From: Gammaproteobacteria bacterium
Lineage (GTDB): Bacteria > Pseudomonadota > Gammaproteobacteria > JABABF01 > JAHRAO01
Direction of reading: 5' to 3'
NCBI GenBank assembly: GCA_020027215.1
Contig: JAHRAO010000015.1
Span: 1-64,000, forward strand
DNA length: 64,000 nucleotides
Positions 46,940 through 55,852 of this stretch are shown here, in pieces (within the stretch, counting starts at the first letter, position 1; each line of letters opens with the position of its first letter). Both the position numbers and the translations under genes were made by a program. A model generated the notes under the pieces. The model worked only from the letters and a program-made list of their open reading frames with translations. It was not told the DNA's origin and made no database searches.

Positions 46940-48742
46940 TTATTTGTCAGACGCTAAACGCACCGCGGGAAAATAATCGGCAATTTTTTCTCGTTGCCAC
47001 CAATCACCGCTTTGGTTATGCCAACGCGTGTAACGATACCGATAAAGATGGGCCCGCACATAAACTGGCGGGCGGGACGCAAAAGGGTTGCTGGCAAACA
47101 AAGCGTTAACAGACGGGCTCCCCTGTAATAAACGCAACATCAAATGGCTGAACCACGGAGCGTTATTTGCGCCGCGCAATGAAGCAAACCATAATTGCCA
47201 ATCCAAACGAGGCTGGTGAGGGATATTCCACGGCGGCGGGCGATGTGTAGCATCCGGCTTATAACGGAAAGAATAAGCGTGCCATTGCTGTCCATCCCAT
47301 GACCCCTCAATAATAATTTCGTTGCGCTCGGTCGTCATTATCGCAAAGAGCCCATAGCGATTGACCGCGTGTAACGGCGAAAAAAAATCAGTAGCATAAC
47401 TTAATAGTGGCACGGGGGCACGATAAAATGTCTCTGCAATGCGTACCATACCTAATAGTGTCACAGTCACGAAAAAAATGCGTAGGCACCACCCACTTGA
47501 AAAAAATTGTGCGGATGAGCGCACAGAATAAAAACGGGTTAACCATTGATCGTCCAACAAAAACAAGCACAGGAAAATGGTCAGCACATTAAAATAGTTA
47601 TAATTGCCGGTACACAAAATGGCAATCTCCAAAACCACAAACCCGATTGCAGCGATATGCCGTAACCGGCGAGGAAAAAAAATCAACCACGGCAAAACGA
47701 GCTCAACAACAAAAGTAGCGCCCACCATCCAATAGTGTAGGGTGGCGGGTAAGTGGTGAGCATACCAGGCTAATGGCGTGGGAAGCGGTTGTGTTTCGTA
47801 ATGAAATTGGAGTGCGCTCCAATCCGCCCAAGTGGCATCGCCGCTGAGCAATTTCACCACCCCAGACAAAAACATAAAGCGAAACAATAATAAGCGAAAC
47901 AACCAAATTGGCAAAGCCGAGCGGGGGGAGAGAAAAATGGCAAGTAAGCCGCATTCAAGGAGTAGTAAATCCCACTGATACGACATAAATACTTGGCCAG
48001 CATAAAATAACGACAAATAAAAGATAAACGCCACCAGCAAAACCAAGCGCCGCACAATGTTTAACTGCGCCATGCGGAGAGGAAGAACACTCAATAATAC
48101 CCCGCACAAAACCCCACCCCAACATAAGGCTGTAATGAACGCATCGCTTGCCGATAACCAAAATACATTGGGGGCATGGTAGTATGCCAATGCCCCTAAT
48201 CGCTGATACACCCCATCCAGCCATGCTTGCAATGGCACAATACCATTTTCGCCAATCAAACCCATGGCTTGCACAGCAAAAGAAGCAAAGGCACAAATAT
48301 ACACCACTCCCAGCAAACGGATAAACAAGTCACTCACCAGCTCATAACGAGCGGGGGTTATGCTATGACCCCAGCATGCAGTAGTCACCAACGCTAATAA
48401 TGAACGATGGTTTGCGCAAAAACGATACACTTTTTCAGATAAATAACGAAAGAAAGACACCGCACAATACCAACGCCACCAGTATTGTTTGCTCGGCACA
48501 GATGCCAATGTGGCAAATGCCGCCCCTGCCCCGCTCGCACGCACTGTACCATCCGATGAAATGTACTGAATTGACTGCCGACAATCCTCTGCGGTCAAAG
48601 GAGCAAACTGCGCATAATTGTCCTGATAAGGAAGATAGTGGACTCTTTCTCGCGTTAATTGGCGGTAATACTCAATCCATCGCCGACACACCGCACACTC
48701 TCCATCGTAAAGGAGAGTGCCTCCATAAATTGTCTCCGTCAT
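46940..48742 (-). CDS. DCC thiol-oxidoreductase domain fused to lipase maturation factor-like protein
   Basis: 600-residue membrane protein. Residues about 8-115 form a DCC (DUF393) domain with D13-G-E-C16-A-V-C19, a thioredoxin-like redox motif. About 135-420 is a polytopic region with lipase maturation factor (LMF1/2) family features: SYQWDLLLLECGLLAIF, RFMFLSGVVKLLSGD and GNYNYFNVLTIFLCL. The C-terminal soluble domain has WNIPHQPRLDWQLWFASL and a late FASNPF segment typical of LMF. In animals LMF1 helps fold lipases in the ER; bacterial substrates are unknown. A ribosome site GGTGAGA and a plausible promoter precede it. Confidence 0.85.
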   Translation of the reverse strand: MTETIYGGTLLYDGECAVCRRWIEYYRQLTRERVHYLPYQDNYAQFAPLTAEDCRQSIQYISSDGTVRASGAGAAFATLASVPSKQYWWRWYCAVSFFRYLSEKVYRFCANHRSLLALVTTACWGHSITPARYELVSDLFIRLLGVVYICAFASFAVQAMGLIGENGIVPLQAWLDGVYQRLGALAYYHAPNVFWLSASDAFITALCWGGVLCGVLLSVLPLRMAQLNIVRRLVLLVAFIFYLSLFYAGQVFMSYQWDLLLLECGLLAIFLSPRSALPIWLFRLLLFRFMFLSGVVKLLSGDATWADWSALQFHYETQPLPTPLAWYAHHLPATLHYWMVGATFVVELVLPWLIFFPRRLRHIAAIGFVVLEIAILCTGNYNYFNVLTIFLCLFLLDDQWLTRFYSVRSSAQFFSSGWCLRIFFVTVTLLGMVRIAETFYRAPVPLLSYATDFFSPLHAVNRYGLFAIMTTERNEIIIEGSWDGQQWHAYSFRYKPDATHRPPPWNIPHQPRLDWQLWFASLRGANNAPWFSHLMLRLLQGSPSVNALFASNPFASRPPVYVRAHLYRYRYTRWHNQSGDWWQREKIADYFPAVRLASDK

Positions 48743-48780
48743 ATTCTCACCGCTTTTAATAGTGCACTACCATTTCAGTA

Positions 48781-48810
48781 GTATATGTTACCCTGTTCGC
48801 TCGCATCAAT
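48781..48810 (-). promoter_or_regulatory. Putative promoter of the DCC-LMF gene
   Basis: Minus-strand TTGATG (48810-48805) and TATACT (48786-48781) with an 18-bp spacer, about 30 nt before the presumed transcript leader ends at the ATG (48742). The rest of the 144-nt spacer to yggS shows no gene. Confidence 0.5.
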
Positions 48811-48886
48811 TTTATTTGGCTGCTGAGGGTGGCAGAATTATCGGCTATATCAAATGCACAAAACTGGGAAATGATGTCTCATATAT

Positions 48887-49612
48887 TCACCCATCATCGG
48901 TGATTGGCGGGCGGGCGCCAAAAATAGCGCTTCCCACACGGATGGCGGTTGCGCCTTCGGCAACCGCTAACTCCCAATCAGCGGACATTCCCATAGACAA
49001 AGTATCCAGTTGGGGGTATGAAGAACGCAGATCATTCATTAAATCTGCCAGCTGAGCAAAAATTGTGCGTGGCGATAGATGATCTACGGGAGGCAACACC
49101 ATTAAACCGCGCAACCGCAAGTGCGGTTGCGCATCGGTCACTGCTACCAAATCCGCCAATTCATTGGAAGAAACGCCACAACGCTTTGTCAAGGAAGACG
49201 CAGACCACAAATCCACTTGTAAACAGCAATTCAGCGGCGGTAAATGCGCGGGGCGGGCATTGTTGAGGCGCACGGCAATTTTTTGCCGATCTATGCTATG
49301 CACCCAATCAAAATGTGTGGCAACGAGATGGGTTTTATTGCTCTGTACCGCACCAATACAGTGCCAGCTAATCGCCAAATCACCCAACGCAACAATTTTC
49401 GGCACTGCTTCACTGACATAATTTTCTCCGAATGAGCGTATTCCCAGGGCATAAGCAGTACGCAACATCAATACGGGTTGCATTTTACTAGCGGCAATAA
49501 CGGTAATGGCAGCCGGATCGCGACCACTCTTGTGTGCAACAGTGGCAAGGCGTTTATGCAGTAAAGGGATACGTTGGTGAATGTCCGATGATGCGGCAAC
49601 ACTCATGATCAT
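48887..49612 (-). CDS. yggS: YggS/PLPBP-family PLP homeostasis protein
   Basis: PLP-binding barrel protein that buffers vitamin B6. 241 residues from ATG 49612 (a second ATG two codons later is equally likely). The PLP lysine is in VIAASKMQP. GENYVSEAVPKI, HCIGAVQSNK and the C-terminal MGMSADWELAVAEGATAIRVG are diagnostic. It is the last gene of the yrbG-to-yggS series, 12 nt after the PTPS-family gene. Confidence 0.95.
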   Translation of the reverse strand: MIMSVAASSDIHQRIPLLHKRLATVAHKSGRDPAAITVIAASKMQPVLMLRTAYALGIRSFGENYVSEAVPKIVALGDLAISWHCIGAVQSNKTHLVATHFDWVHSIDRQKIAVRLNNARPAHLPPLNCCLQVDLWSASSLTKRCGVSSNELADLVAVTDAQPHLRLRGLMVLPPVDHLSPRTIFAQLADLMNDLRSSYPQLDTLSMGMSADWELAVAEGATAIRVGSAIFGARPPITDDG

Positions 49613-49624
49613 GGTCCATCTTTT

Positions 49625-50119
49625 TTATTCCCGTAAATAAGTGCTACTGCCTTCGCGACCGGGAGAAGAAGCAACGCGCACTTCCACAAAATGTATAGGA
49701 AAATCATTCCACCAGTGCGCTTCATCACGCAAACGATTTAATACATAGTGGGATAATTCTTCCACCGTGACATTGATCACCGGTAAAATCAGCGCATCAC
49801 GGGGCAGAAAAACCATCACCTCAGTAGCAAATGTCAAGCGATAACCGCACTCTTCGTGCTCAATCAACAAGTGGGGATTGTTGCGCGGGATAAGGGTGCG
49901 TTGGTTCAGTTGGTCGGCAATCACCTGCAAACTCGCTTCAATGAGACGATAATCCATGCACAACCCATTACAATCCACCGCTGACTCCACCACTGCGGCA
50001 ATGGTGTAATTATGTCCGTGCAGGTTTTCTCGCTCGGTTGCCGAAAAAATGGTAAAGTGCGCGGCAGAAAACGAAATTGCCGCATCAAACATATGCAGCT
50101 TAGCGAATCGTGTGCTCAT
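49625..50119 (-). CDS. PTPS/QueD-family pterin enzyme with ExxHGH motif, no catalytic Cys
   Basis: 164 residues of the 6-pyruvoyltetrahydropterin synthase / 6-carboxytetrahydropterin synthase family. Zinc histidines H21 (FSAAHF), H34 and H36 (HGHNY) are kept, as are CMDYRLIE and the late VNVTVEELSHYV and VASSPG segments. At the position of the QueD catalytic cysteine (CxxxHGH) there is arginine 30, and the next residue is glutamate, giving E31-N-L-H34-G-H. ExxHGH is the motif described for PTPS-III, which forms 6-hydroxymethyldihydropterin for folate instead of the queuosine precursor. The substrate assignment is inference. The start overlaps mgtE by 4 nt. Confidence 0.88.
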   Translation of the reverse strand: MSTRFAKLHMFDAAISFSAAHFTIFSATERENLHGHNYTIAAVVESAVDCNGLCMDYRLIEASLQVIADQLNQRTLIPRNNPHLLIEHEECGYRLTFATEVMVFLPRDALILPVINVTVEELSHYVLNRLRDEAHWWNDFPIHFVEVRVASSPGREGSSTYLRE

Positions 50120-51477
50120 GGAGAATAAAAAAGAGTCGCTAAACCGAGAAAAGACATAAAACCGGCCACATCGGTGACGGTAGTCAGTAATACCCCCCCT
50201 GCTAAAGCGGGGTCAATTTTGACTTTCTCTAATGCGATGGGCAGAAGCACTCCTACACAAGCAGCAATGACCAGCCCAAGCATCATTGCCGCAGCAATAA
50301 TAATTGCCAGAGTGAGATCACTGTACCACACCATCACAATGGAAGCAATGACCAGTGCCCAAAAAAAGCCATTGATGAGCCCCATCAATATTTCACGCCC
50401 GACCAGCCACGATATATTACCGTGTCCAACATTTCCTTGTGCAATACCACGAATGACAATGGTAATCGTTTGGCTTCCGGCAATGCCACCCATACTCGCC
50501 ACCACAGGCATGAGTATGGCGAGCACAACAAATCGCTCTAAAGCTGCCTCAAACAATTGTATCGCTGCCACCGCAACAAAAGCAGTGAGGAGATTGATCC
50601 CCAACCAAAACAATCTTTTCGGAGCCGCTTTGCGCACTGAGGAAAAAACATCTTCGTCACCACTCATCCCGACTAACCCTAAAAAAGGGTGTTCTGCATC
50701 TTCACGAATAACATCTACTACATCATCAATGGTAATCCGTCCCAACAAAATATTATCCTCATTGACAACGGGCGCAGATATCAAATTATTCACTTCAAAC
50801 AGCTGAGCCACTTCTTTTGCGGGGAGTGTGGCAGGAATAGATGGCGTTTGTACATCCATCAAGTTCTCCACAGTCGTAGTGAGGGGCGATGATAAAATCT
50901 TAGTTATCGGCAATACACCGATAAATTCTTGTGTACGATCCACCACAATCAAATGATCGGTATTGACGGGCAGCGTGTCGCCTAAAAGGCGTAAATATCG
51001 TTGCACAACCTCTACGGATAAGGGCTTACGCACGGTAATAATATCCGTGTTCATCAAGCCGCCTGCCGTATCTTCGCTATAATCCAACATGGCTTGCGCC
51101 CGTTGGCGTCGGGCGGTATCCATAGACTGCAATACTTCATCCGAGAGGCGATCGGGAAGTTGTTGCAAAATATCGGCAACATCGTCTGCCTCCATATCGG
51201 CAGTAATTTCCGCTACTTCACTCGCTTCTAAGTCTTCCAATAAGTCGGCTTGAACTTCATCGTTCAGCAATGACAATAAACTGCTCCGCCTGTTATTGTC
51301 AACAAATTTCCAAGTCACTTGTCGCATTTTAGGAGGCGATAAAATGAGCAACCGCGCTATATCACCATCAGAGAGACTACTTAACATTTGGTCGATAGTA
51401 GATTCATCCCCGCGTTCAGCAGCGATATTAACATTAACGAGTTGCTGTTGAATGTCGGTGGGGTGTAATTTATTCAT
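50116..51477 (-). CDS. mgtE: Magnesium transporter MgtE
   Basis: 453-residue Mg2+ channel. An N-terminal superhelical domain (about 25-130, ADMEADDVADILQQLP) is followed by tandem CBS domains (about 135-255) and five membrane helices (about 285-450), with the pore helix region AGSQTITIVIRGIAQGNV. It overlaps lptB and the PTPS gene by 4 nt each. In E. coli lptB is followed by rpoN, so this neighbour is a rearrangement. Confidence 0.96.
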   Translation of the reverse strand: MNKLHPTDIQQQLVNVNIAAERGDESTIDQMLSSLSDGDIARLLILSPPKMRQVTWKFVDNNRRSSLLSLLNDEVQADLLEDLEASEVAEITADMEADDVADILQQLPDRLSDEVLQSMDTARRQRAQAMLDYSEDTAGGLMNTDIITVRKPLSVEVVQRYLRLLGDTLPVNTDHLIVVDRTQEFIGVLPITKILSSPLTTTVENLMDVQTPSIPATLPAKEVAQLFEVNNLISAPVVNEDNILLGRITIDDVVDVIREDAEHPFLGLVGMSGDEDVFSSVRKAAPKRLFWLGINLLTAFVAVAAIQLFEAALERFVVLAILMPVVASMGGIAGSQTITIVIRGIAQGNVGHGNISWLVGREILMGLINGFFWALVIASIVMVWYSDLTLAIIIAAAMMLGLVIAACVGVLLPIALEKVKIDPALAGGVLLTTVTDVAGFMSFLGLATLFYSP

Positions 51478-52208
51478 TGAGTCGGTAGGGTAAATTGATC
51501 TCCTAAATAAGCACGCCGCACTTTTTCATTGCGCACTATAGCGGCACTATCGCCTTGGGCAATAATAACCCCTTCGTTAATAATATAAGTGTAGTCACAA
51601 ATATTGAGCGTATCCGCAACATTGTGGTCGGTGATCAAAATACCGATTCCTTTACTTTTCAAATGCGTAATAATGTGGTTGATTTCCCCAATAGATATAG
51701 GGTCTACCCCTGCAAACGGTTCGTCCAATAGCAGCACCACTGGAGACATTGCCACGGCACGGGCAATTTGCAGTTTGCGCGCTTCACCGCCGGAGAGAGT
51801 ATGCGCATTATGATAAGACAGTTGGTCAATATTGAACTCGGCAAGCAAGCGATCCCGTGTATGTAATCGTTCGGCGGTAGTGAGATCACGGCGAAATTGC
51901 AATACGGCTAACAAATTATCTCCAACCGAGAAACGCCGAAATATAGAGTTTTTTTGCGGAAGATAATTTAATCCTAATTGTGAACGGTGCGATAAAGATA
52001 ATGCAGTAATGTCGGTGTCGTTGAGCAATATACGCCCACTATAAGGGGAAATCAAGCCGGTAATAATATGAAAACTCGTCGTTTTACCCGAACCATTAGC
52101 GCCTAACAAACCGATAATGTGCGCCGCATCTACCGATAAAGATACGTTATTGACAACGGCTTTCCCATAATAATATTTAGATATTTGTTCAACTGACAGC
52201 AAGGTCAT
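51474..52208 (-). CDS. lptB: LPS export ABC ATPase LptB
   Basis: Cytoplasmic ATPase that drives LPS extraction with LptFG. 244 residues. Walker A GANGSGKTT, Q-loop NYLPQ, signature LSGGEARKLQIARAV and Walker B VLLLDEPFAGVDP are all present. It overlaps lptA and mgtE by 4 nt. lptFG are not in the window. Confidence 0.97.
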   Translation of the reverse strand: MTLLSVEQISKYYYGKAVVNNVSLSVDAAHIIGLLGANGSGKTTSFHIITGLISPYSGRILLNDTDITALSLSHRSQLGLNYLPQKNSIFRRFSVGDNLLAVLQFRRDLTTAERLHTRDRLLAEFNIDQLSYHNAHTLSGGEARKLQIARAVAMSPVVLLLDEPFAGVDPISIGEINHIITHLKSKGIGILITDHNVADTLNICDYTYIINEGVIIAQGDSAAIVRNEKVRRAYLGDQFTLPTQ

Positions 52209-52681
52209 TGGGGCAAAATCACTTTAACTCGTTGATCCACTGCCGGATTTTTGGATACAATCCGATCTTCGGCAATATAATAATCAATTTGATCGCCTTC
52301 CACTATGGCGCCTTTATGGGTAATGCGCACATTTCCAGACAAACGTATCTTGTCTTCATTGGCGAAAAATACGGCGCGCTCGGCAATTAATATAGTTTCT
52401 TTCCCCGATTTTTTCCGCAGGTGGAATTGCATGGGCGAGCCCTGCACTTCCATACGCTTAATTTCTCCATCCTGCATTTGCGCTTCAATTGTGTTGCCCG
52501 TAATAGACATATTGCCGCGCCGTGCCAACACATTGCCGATATATTGCATCCTGTGCGTTTTAGCATTATACTCCACGCGGTCTGCCTCAATTTGTATGGT
52601 CGGTTGCGCATGAAGCGCCGGTACTGCGAACATGCCGATAAGGAGTAAAAACCACCGCTTATCGTGCACAAATCTCTCCAT
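52205..52681 (-). CDS. lptA: LPS transport periplasmic protein LptA
   Basis: Beta-jellyroll protein that forms the periplasmic LPS bridge. 158 residues with a signal peptide ending near ALHAQ (about 22-26). The OstA-like repeats IEADRVEYNAKTHRMQYIGNV and ERAVFFANEDKIRLSGNV are recognised. It overlaps lptC by 23 nt upstream. Confidence 0.94.
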   Translation of the reverse strand: MERFVHDKRWFLLLIGMFAVPALHAQPTIQIEADRVEYNAKTHRMQYIGNVLARRGNMSITGNTIEAQMQDGEIKRMEVQGSPMQFHLRKKSGKETILIAERAVFFANEDKIRLSGNVRITHKGAIVEGDQIDYYIAEDRIVSKNPAVDQRVKVILPQ

Positions 52682-53129
52682 AACAACTCTTCACCCCCGA
52701 AGACAAAATGATGGTCTGTTTATCGGCATAAAGCATCATTTTTTGCGCGTGCATCTGCCATTTTCCTCCCGATACCACGACTCCATCCTCTGTATTTGCG
52801 ACACGATGAGACGGTGAAATATGTAAAGAAGGGGTCTCAATACGCACCGCATTATCCGCATCATCAATAGTGACCGCCGACAACAATAAACGATGTTCGG
52901 GTGCTGTGAAGCGCTGTATCCGAGCGCTAGTTATATGGTAACGGCGATTGCCTGCACCATCAAATAATTGCCAATGACTCTCTTGCATCTCCTGTTGCGG
53001 GGTATTCATGCGCGATATGCTGATGGGTGCTGCAGGCGGTTGCCCTGCATAATAAATAGCGATGGCAAGCCCTACGATGAGTGTACCAACAAGAATCCAT
53101 TGCACGCGCAACAATATCGCCACCATCAA
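52659..53129 (-). CDS. lptC: LPS export protein LptC
   Basis: Bitopic inner-membrane protein that passes LPS from LptBFG to LptA. 156 residues: one N-terminal helix (about 10-28) and a periplasmic jellyroll. Sequence identity in this family is low; the call rests on size, topology and position between kdsD and lptA. The start overlaps the kdsD stop by 4 nt. Confidence 0.85.
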   Translation of the reverse strand: MMVAILLRVQWILVGTLIVGLAIAIYYAGQPPAAPISISRMNTPQQEMQESHWQLFDGAGNRRYHITSARIQRFTAPEHRLLLSAVTIDDADNAVRIETPSLHISPSHRVANTEDGVVVSGGKWQMHAQKMMLYADKQTIILSSGVKSCYGEICAR

Positions 53130-54106
53130 TCTAACCCTGCTTTGATTAAATCGTGTAAATGAATGACTCCGATCAATTTCTTTTGATCGTCAACAACCAT
53201 CAATACCGTTATTTGATGGGTTTGTATCTGTCGTAATGCGTCTATCGCCAAAGTGTGTTTAGTCGTTGTGAGGCACTCACGGCTCATGATTTCCGCTATT
53301 GCCGTGCTTTGAATATCCACTTTGCGATGTATCGCACGCCTTAAGTCACCATCGGTAAATACTCCTAGTAGTTGTTGTGCGGAATCGGTAATTGCAGTAC
53401 ATCCCAATCGTTTACCGGCGAGCTCCACTAACGCTTCGGCAATGAAAACACCACCATCCACTTGAGGAATATCATCCCCCGTATGCATGAGATCTGCGAC
53501 TTGTTGGAGCAGTCGTTGACCGAGTTTGCCGCTCGGGTGTGAAAAAGCAAAATGATCTTTTGTAAATCCTCGCTGTGCGGATAAAGCCATTGCAATTGCA
53601 TCACCGAGCACTAACATAGTGGTCGTGCTGGCAGTCGGCGCAAGTTCTAAAGGACACGCTTCTCTATCTACCCCAACATCAAAAACAATGTCCGCTCCAC
53701 GCGCAATGGGTGATTGCGTATCGCCCACCAAGCCAATGATAGGGATATTCAACCGCTTAAATAAAGGCATTAAGATCACGATCTCTTTACTACTCCCCGA
53801 ATAAGATAATAAAATGACCGCATCTTCTGCCGTCACCATCCCCATATCGCCATGTCCCGCTTCAGCGGCATGGACAAAAAACGACGGGCTCCCTGTGCTC
53901 GATAAAGTGGCGGCAATCTTGCGGGCAATATGTCCCGATTTTCCAACCCCCATGGTGATAATGCGTCCGCGCCGTTCAAGCAAAAGGCGAATACCCTGCG
54001 CAAAATTGGTATCAAGATTATCGCGTAATCGGGTTATTGCGTCTTGCTCAATAGAGATAGTTTGCAAGGCAGATTCAATCAGCTGTTTATCTTGCTCAAC
54101 GGACAT
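53126..54106 (-). CDS. kdsD: Arabinose-5-phosphate isomerase KdsD
   Basis: Converts ribulose-5-P to arabinose-5-P for KDO synthesis. 326 residues. The SIS domain (about 38-170) has GVGKSGHIARKIAATLSSTG and HAAEAGHGDMGM, followed by two CBS domains (about 205-326). In E. coli kdsC lies between this gene and lptC; here they overlap directly, so kdsC must be elsewhere or replaced. Confidence 0.97.
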   Translation of the reverse strand: MSVEQDKQLIESALQTISIEQDAITRLRDNLDTNFAQGIRLLLERRGRIITMGVGKSGHIARKIAATLSSTGSPSFFVHAAEAGHGDMGMVTAEDAVILLSYSGSSKEIVILMPLFKRLNIPIIGLVGDTQSPIARGADIVFDVGVDREACPLELAPTASTTTMLVLGDAIAMALSAQRGFTKDHFAFSHPSGKLGQRLLQQVADLMHTGDDIPQVDGGVFIAEALVELAGKRLGCTAITDSAQQLLGVFTDGDLRRAIHRKVDIQSTAIAEIMSRECLTTTKHTLAIDALRQIQTHQITVLMVVDDQKKLIGVIHLHDLIKAGLD

Positions 54107-55064
54107 GATTAAAAATCACCCCATAATAAATTACATATAACAATAACAGCACTATGCCATGCACGCGTGTTATTTGGACTTGTTCTCCATCGGATCGCCA
54201 GTAGCGATAATACAATATAATAGCAAATAATCCGCTTAAAACTGCCATTGCTATATAATCTCGCTGCACAATTTGTGTCTCTAATGTGAGGGGGGCTAAT
54301 AATCCCGGAATAGCCATCACAATCAATAAATTAAAAATATTCGACCCGATTATATTGCCTATCACCATACTATATTGGCGACTACGCACACCCGATATAG
54401 AGACCGCCAACTCCGGCAAGCTCGTACCGATAGCCACAACACTCAAACCGATGAGAAAATCGCTCACATTGAGTTCGAGCGCGAGACGTGATGCCCCCCA
54501 CACTAAAACTTGGCTACTTCCATTCACTAAAATTAAAAACAGGATGAACCAAATATAAATCATTCGGGAAGAATTATGGGGCGAGGATGGTGTTGATGGC
54601 GTATCCAACAGATGCATATCGCGTAGAAAAATCCATAATGGCAGTGGCAGAACTGCCAATAACAATAAGCCGTCCCACACAGTCAAATGCAAATCCCACA
54701 ACAGTATCCCTCCCCAAATAGTCACCCCTAAAAATATCGGGAGATAGCGGCGCAGGATGACGGAAGGAACTACAAAAGCAGTCGTGGCGATTATGGTGAT
54801 GGCGAATACTAACCCAATATTAGCGAGATTAGATCCTATGGCATTGCCCACCGCCAAAATACCTGCGTCTTGGAGCGAACCGCTAATGGATACCATAATT
54901 TCTGGAAGCGATGTGCCAAAAGCCAGTACCGTAAAACCGATGAACATCGGGGAGGTTTTTAATCGATGGGAAATTTGAATGCCGACCCCAATCAAACGAT
55001 CCGCACTCCATGTTAAACCTACAATACTAGCAAGGGTGAGCGTTAAATAAAATAAAATATCCAT
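54096..55064 (-). CDS. yrbG: Calcium/sodium antiporter family protein (YrbG)
   Basis: CaCA-family exchanger of about 322 residues with roughly ten membrane helices in two inverted repeats. Each carries the signature pair FGTSLPEIMVSISG + GNAIGSNLANIGL and IGTSLPELAVSISG + GNIIGSNIFNLLI. The start at 55064 (MDILFYL) is preferred over an upstream in-frame codon because the latter adds 19 residues with no homology and would enter the promoter region. It diverges from mlaC. Confidence 0.93.
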   Translation of the reverse strand: MDILFYLTLTLASIVGLTWSADRLIGVGIQISHRLKTSPMFIGFTVLAFGTSLPEIMVSISGSLQDAGILAVGNAIGSNLANIGLVFAITIIATTAFVVPSVILRRYLPIFLGVTIWGGILLWDLHLTVWDGLLLLAVLPLPLWIFLRDMHLLDTPSTPSSPHNSSRMIYIWFILFLILVNGSSQVLVWGASRLALELNVSDFLIGLSVVAIGTSLPELAVSISGVRSRQYSMVIGNIIGSNIFNLLIVMAIPGLLAPLTLETQIVQRDYIAMAVLSGLFAIILYYRYWRSDGEQVQITRVHGIVLLLLYVIYYGVIFNHVR

Positions 55065-55086
55065 TTTGATTAGGTGGGTGTTGTAA

Positions 55087-55106
55087 AATAGTAAAAAAGT
55101 ACTATT
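55087..55106. repeat. 7-bp inverted repeat in the yrbG-mlaC divergent promoter region
   Basis: AATAGTA (55087-55093) and TACTATT (55100-55106) flank AAAAAG. They lie in the 65-nt divergent region. A plus-strand TTGTAA/TATTAT pair with a 16-bp spacer includes the repeat, and a TATAAT faces yrbG on the minus strand. It could be an operator or simple AT-rich symmetry. Confidence 0.3.
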
Positions 55107-55129
55107 ATAAAGTTTTATCAATTAGGACT

Positions 55130-55810
55130 ATGAAAAAAGCAATATTGCAAGGCTCTATTCTCGGAAAAGCCCTCTGTGTTCTCTCTATTTTTCTTATGCC
55201 ATACACTGCATTGGGAGCGGCTGAAGGAGCGACAAATAGCACACAAGATCCAGATGTATGGGCAAGGTATGTCAATGAACGCCTACTCTCCCTCATCAAA
55301 GAATCTGCCCATAAAAAAGACTTATCTGAATACTATCATAAGGTTGGAGAGATACTGGATGAAATTGTCGATTTTTCTCGGTTCACAAAAAATGTAGTTG
55401 GGCGCTACGGCAGTAAAAAAACACTGGAGGCGCTCTCTAAAAAAGAAAGGTCTGATTTTCTCAAAGGAATACAGCGATTAGAGAGTGTTATTCGTAGCCA
55501 AATTATAGAAACTTACGGAAAAGTGATGTTAACGGGTGCGGATAAAAAAATATCACTCCAGCCCATTGATCCAAAACAGAAAAAAAGGAAAAAAATGACT
55601 GTCGTGCAAAACGTTTATGATCCAGCCCAGAAAAAAACCATTAAAATTAACTATATTATTGGACGCACACCCGACAATCAATTGAAGTTGCGCAACATTC
55701 ATATTGAATCGCTCAATATTGGCAAGTTATATCGCAAACAATTCAGTGATGCTTATCGCAAGTATAAAGGCGATATGGATAAAATAATCGCTGGTTGGAA
55801 GTCCTTATAA
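55130..55810 (+). CDS. mlaC: MlaC-type periplasmic phospholipid carrier (Ttg2D family)
   Basis: Shuttles phospholipids between the outer-membrane MlaA and inner-membrane MlaFEDB. 226 residues with a signal peptide (about 13-30) and the family fold: VDFSRFTKNVVGRYG, a YGKVMLTG-like strand, and a C-terminal RKQFSDAYRKYKGDMDKIIAGW. A basic insert at about 145-155 (KQKKRKK) is unusual. Unlike in E. coli, no mlaF, mlaE, mlaD, mlaB or ibaG flank it: yrbG is 65 nt upstream and murA 42 nt downstream. Confidence 0.88.
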   Translation: MKKAILQGSILGKALCVLSIFLMPYTALGAAEGATNSTQDPDVWARYVNERLLSLIKESAHKKDLSEYYHKVGEILDEIVDFSRFTKNVVGRYGSKKTLEALSKKERSDFLKGIQRLESVIRSQIIETYGKVMLTGADKKISLQPIDPKQKKRKKMTVVQNVYDPAQKKTIKINYIIGRTPDNQLKLRNIHIESLNIGKLYRKQFSDAYRKYKGDMDKIIAGWKSL

Positions 55811-55852
55811 ACTCTACAATAGCTTATTCATCATGCCCATAGGATTGGTCTG

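Noticed and set aside
48762-49055. Plus-strand open frame across the spacer and the 3' end of yggS
   Set aside because: Mostly antisense to yggS, with no recognisable domain or ribosome site.
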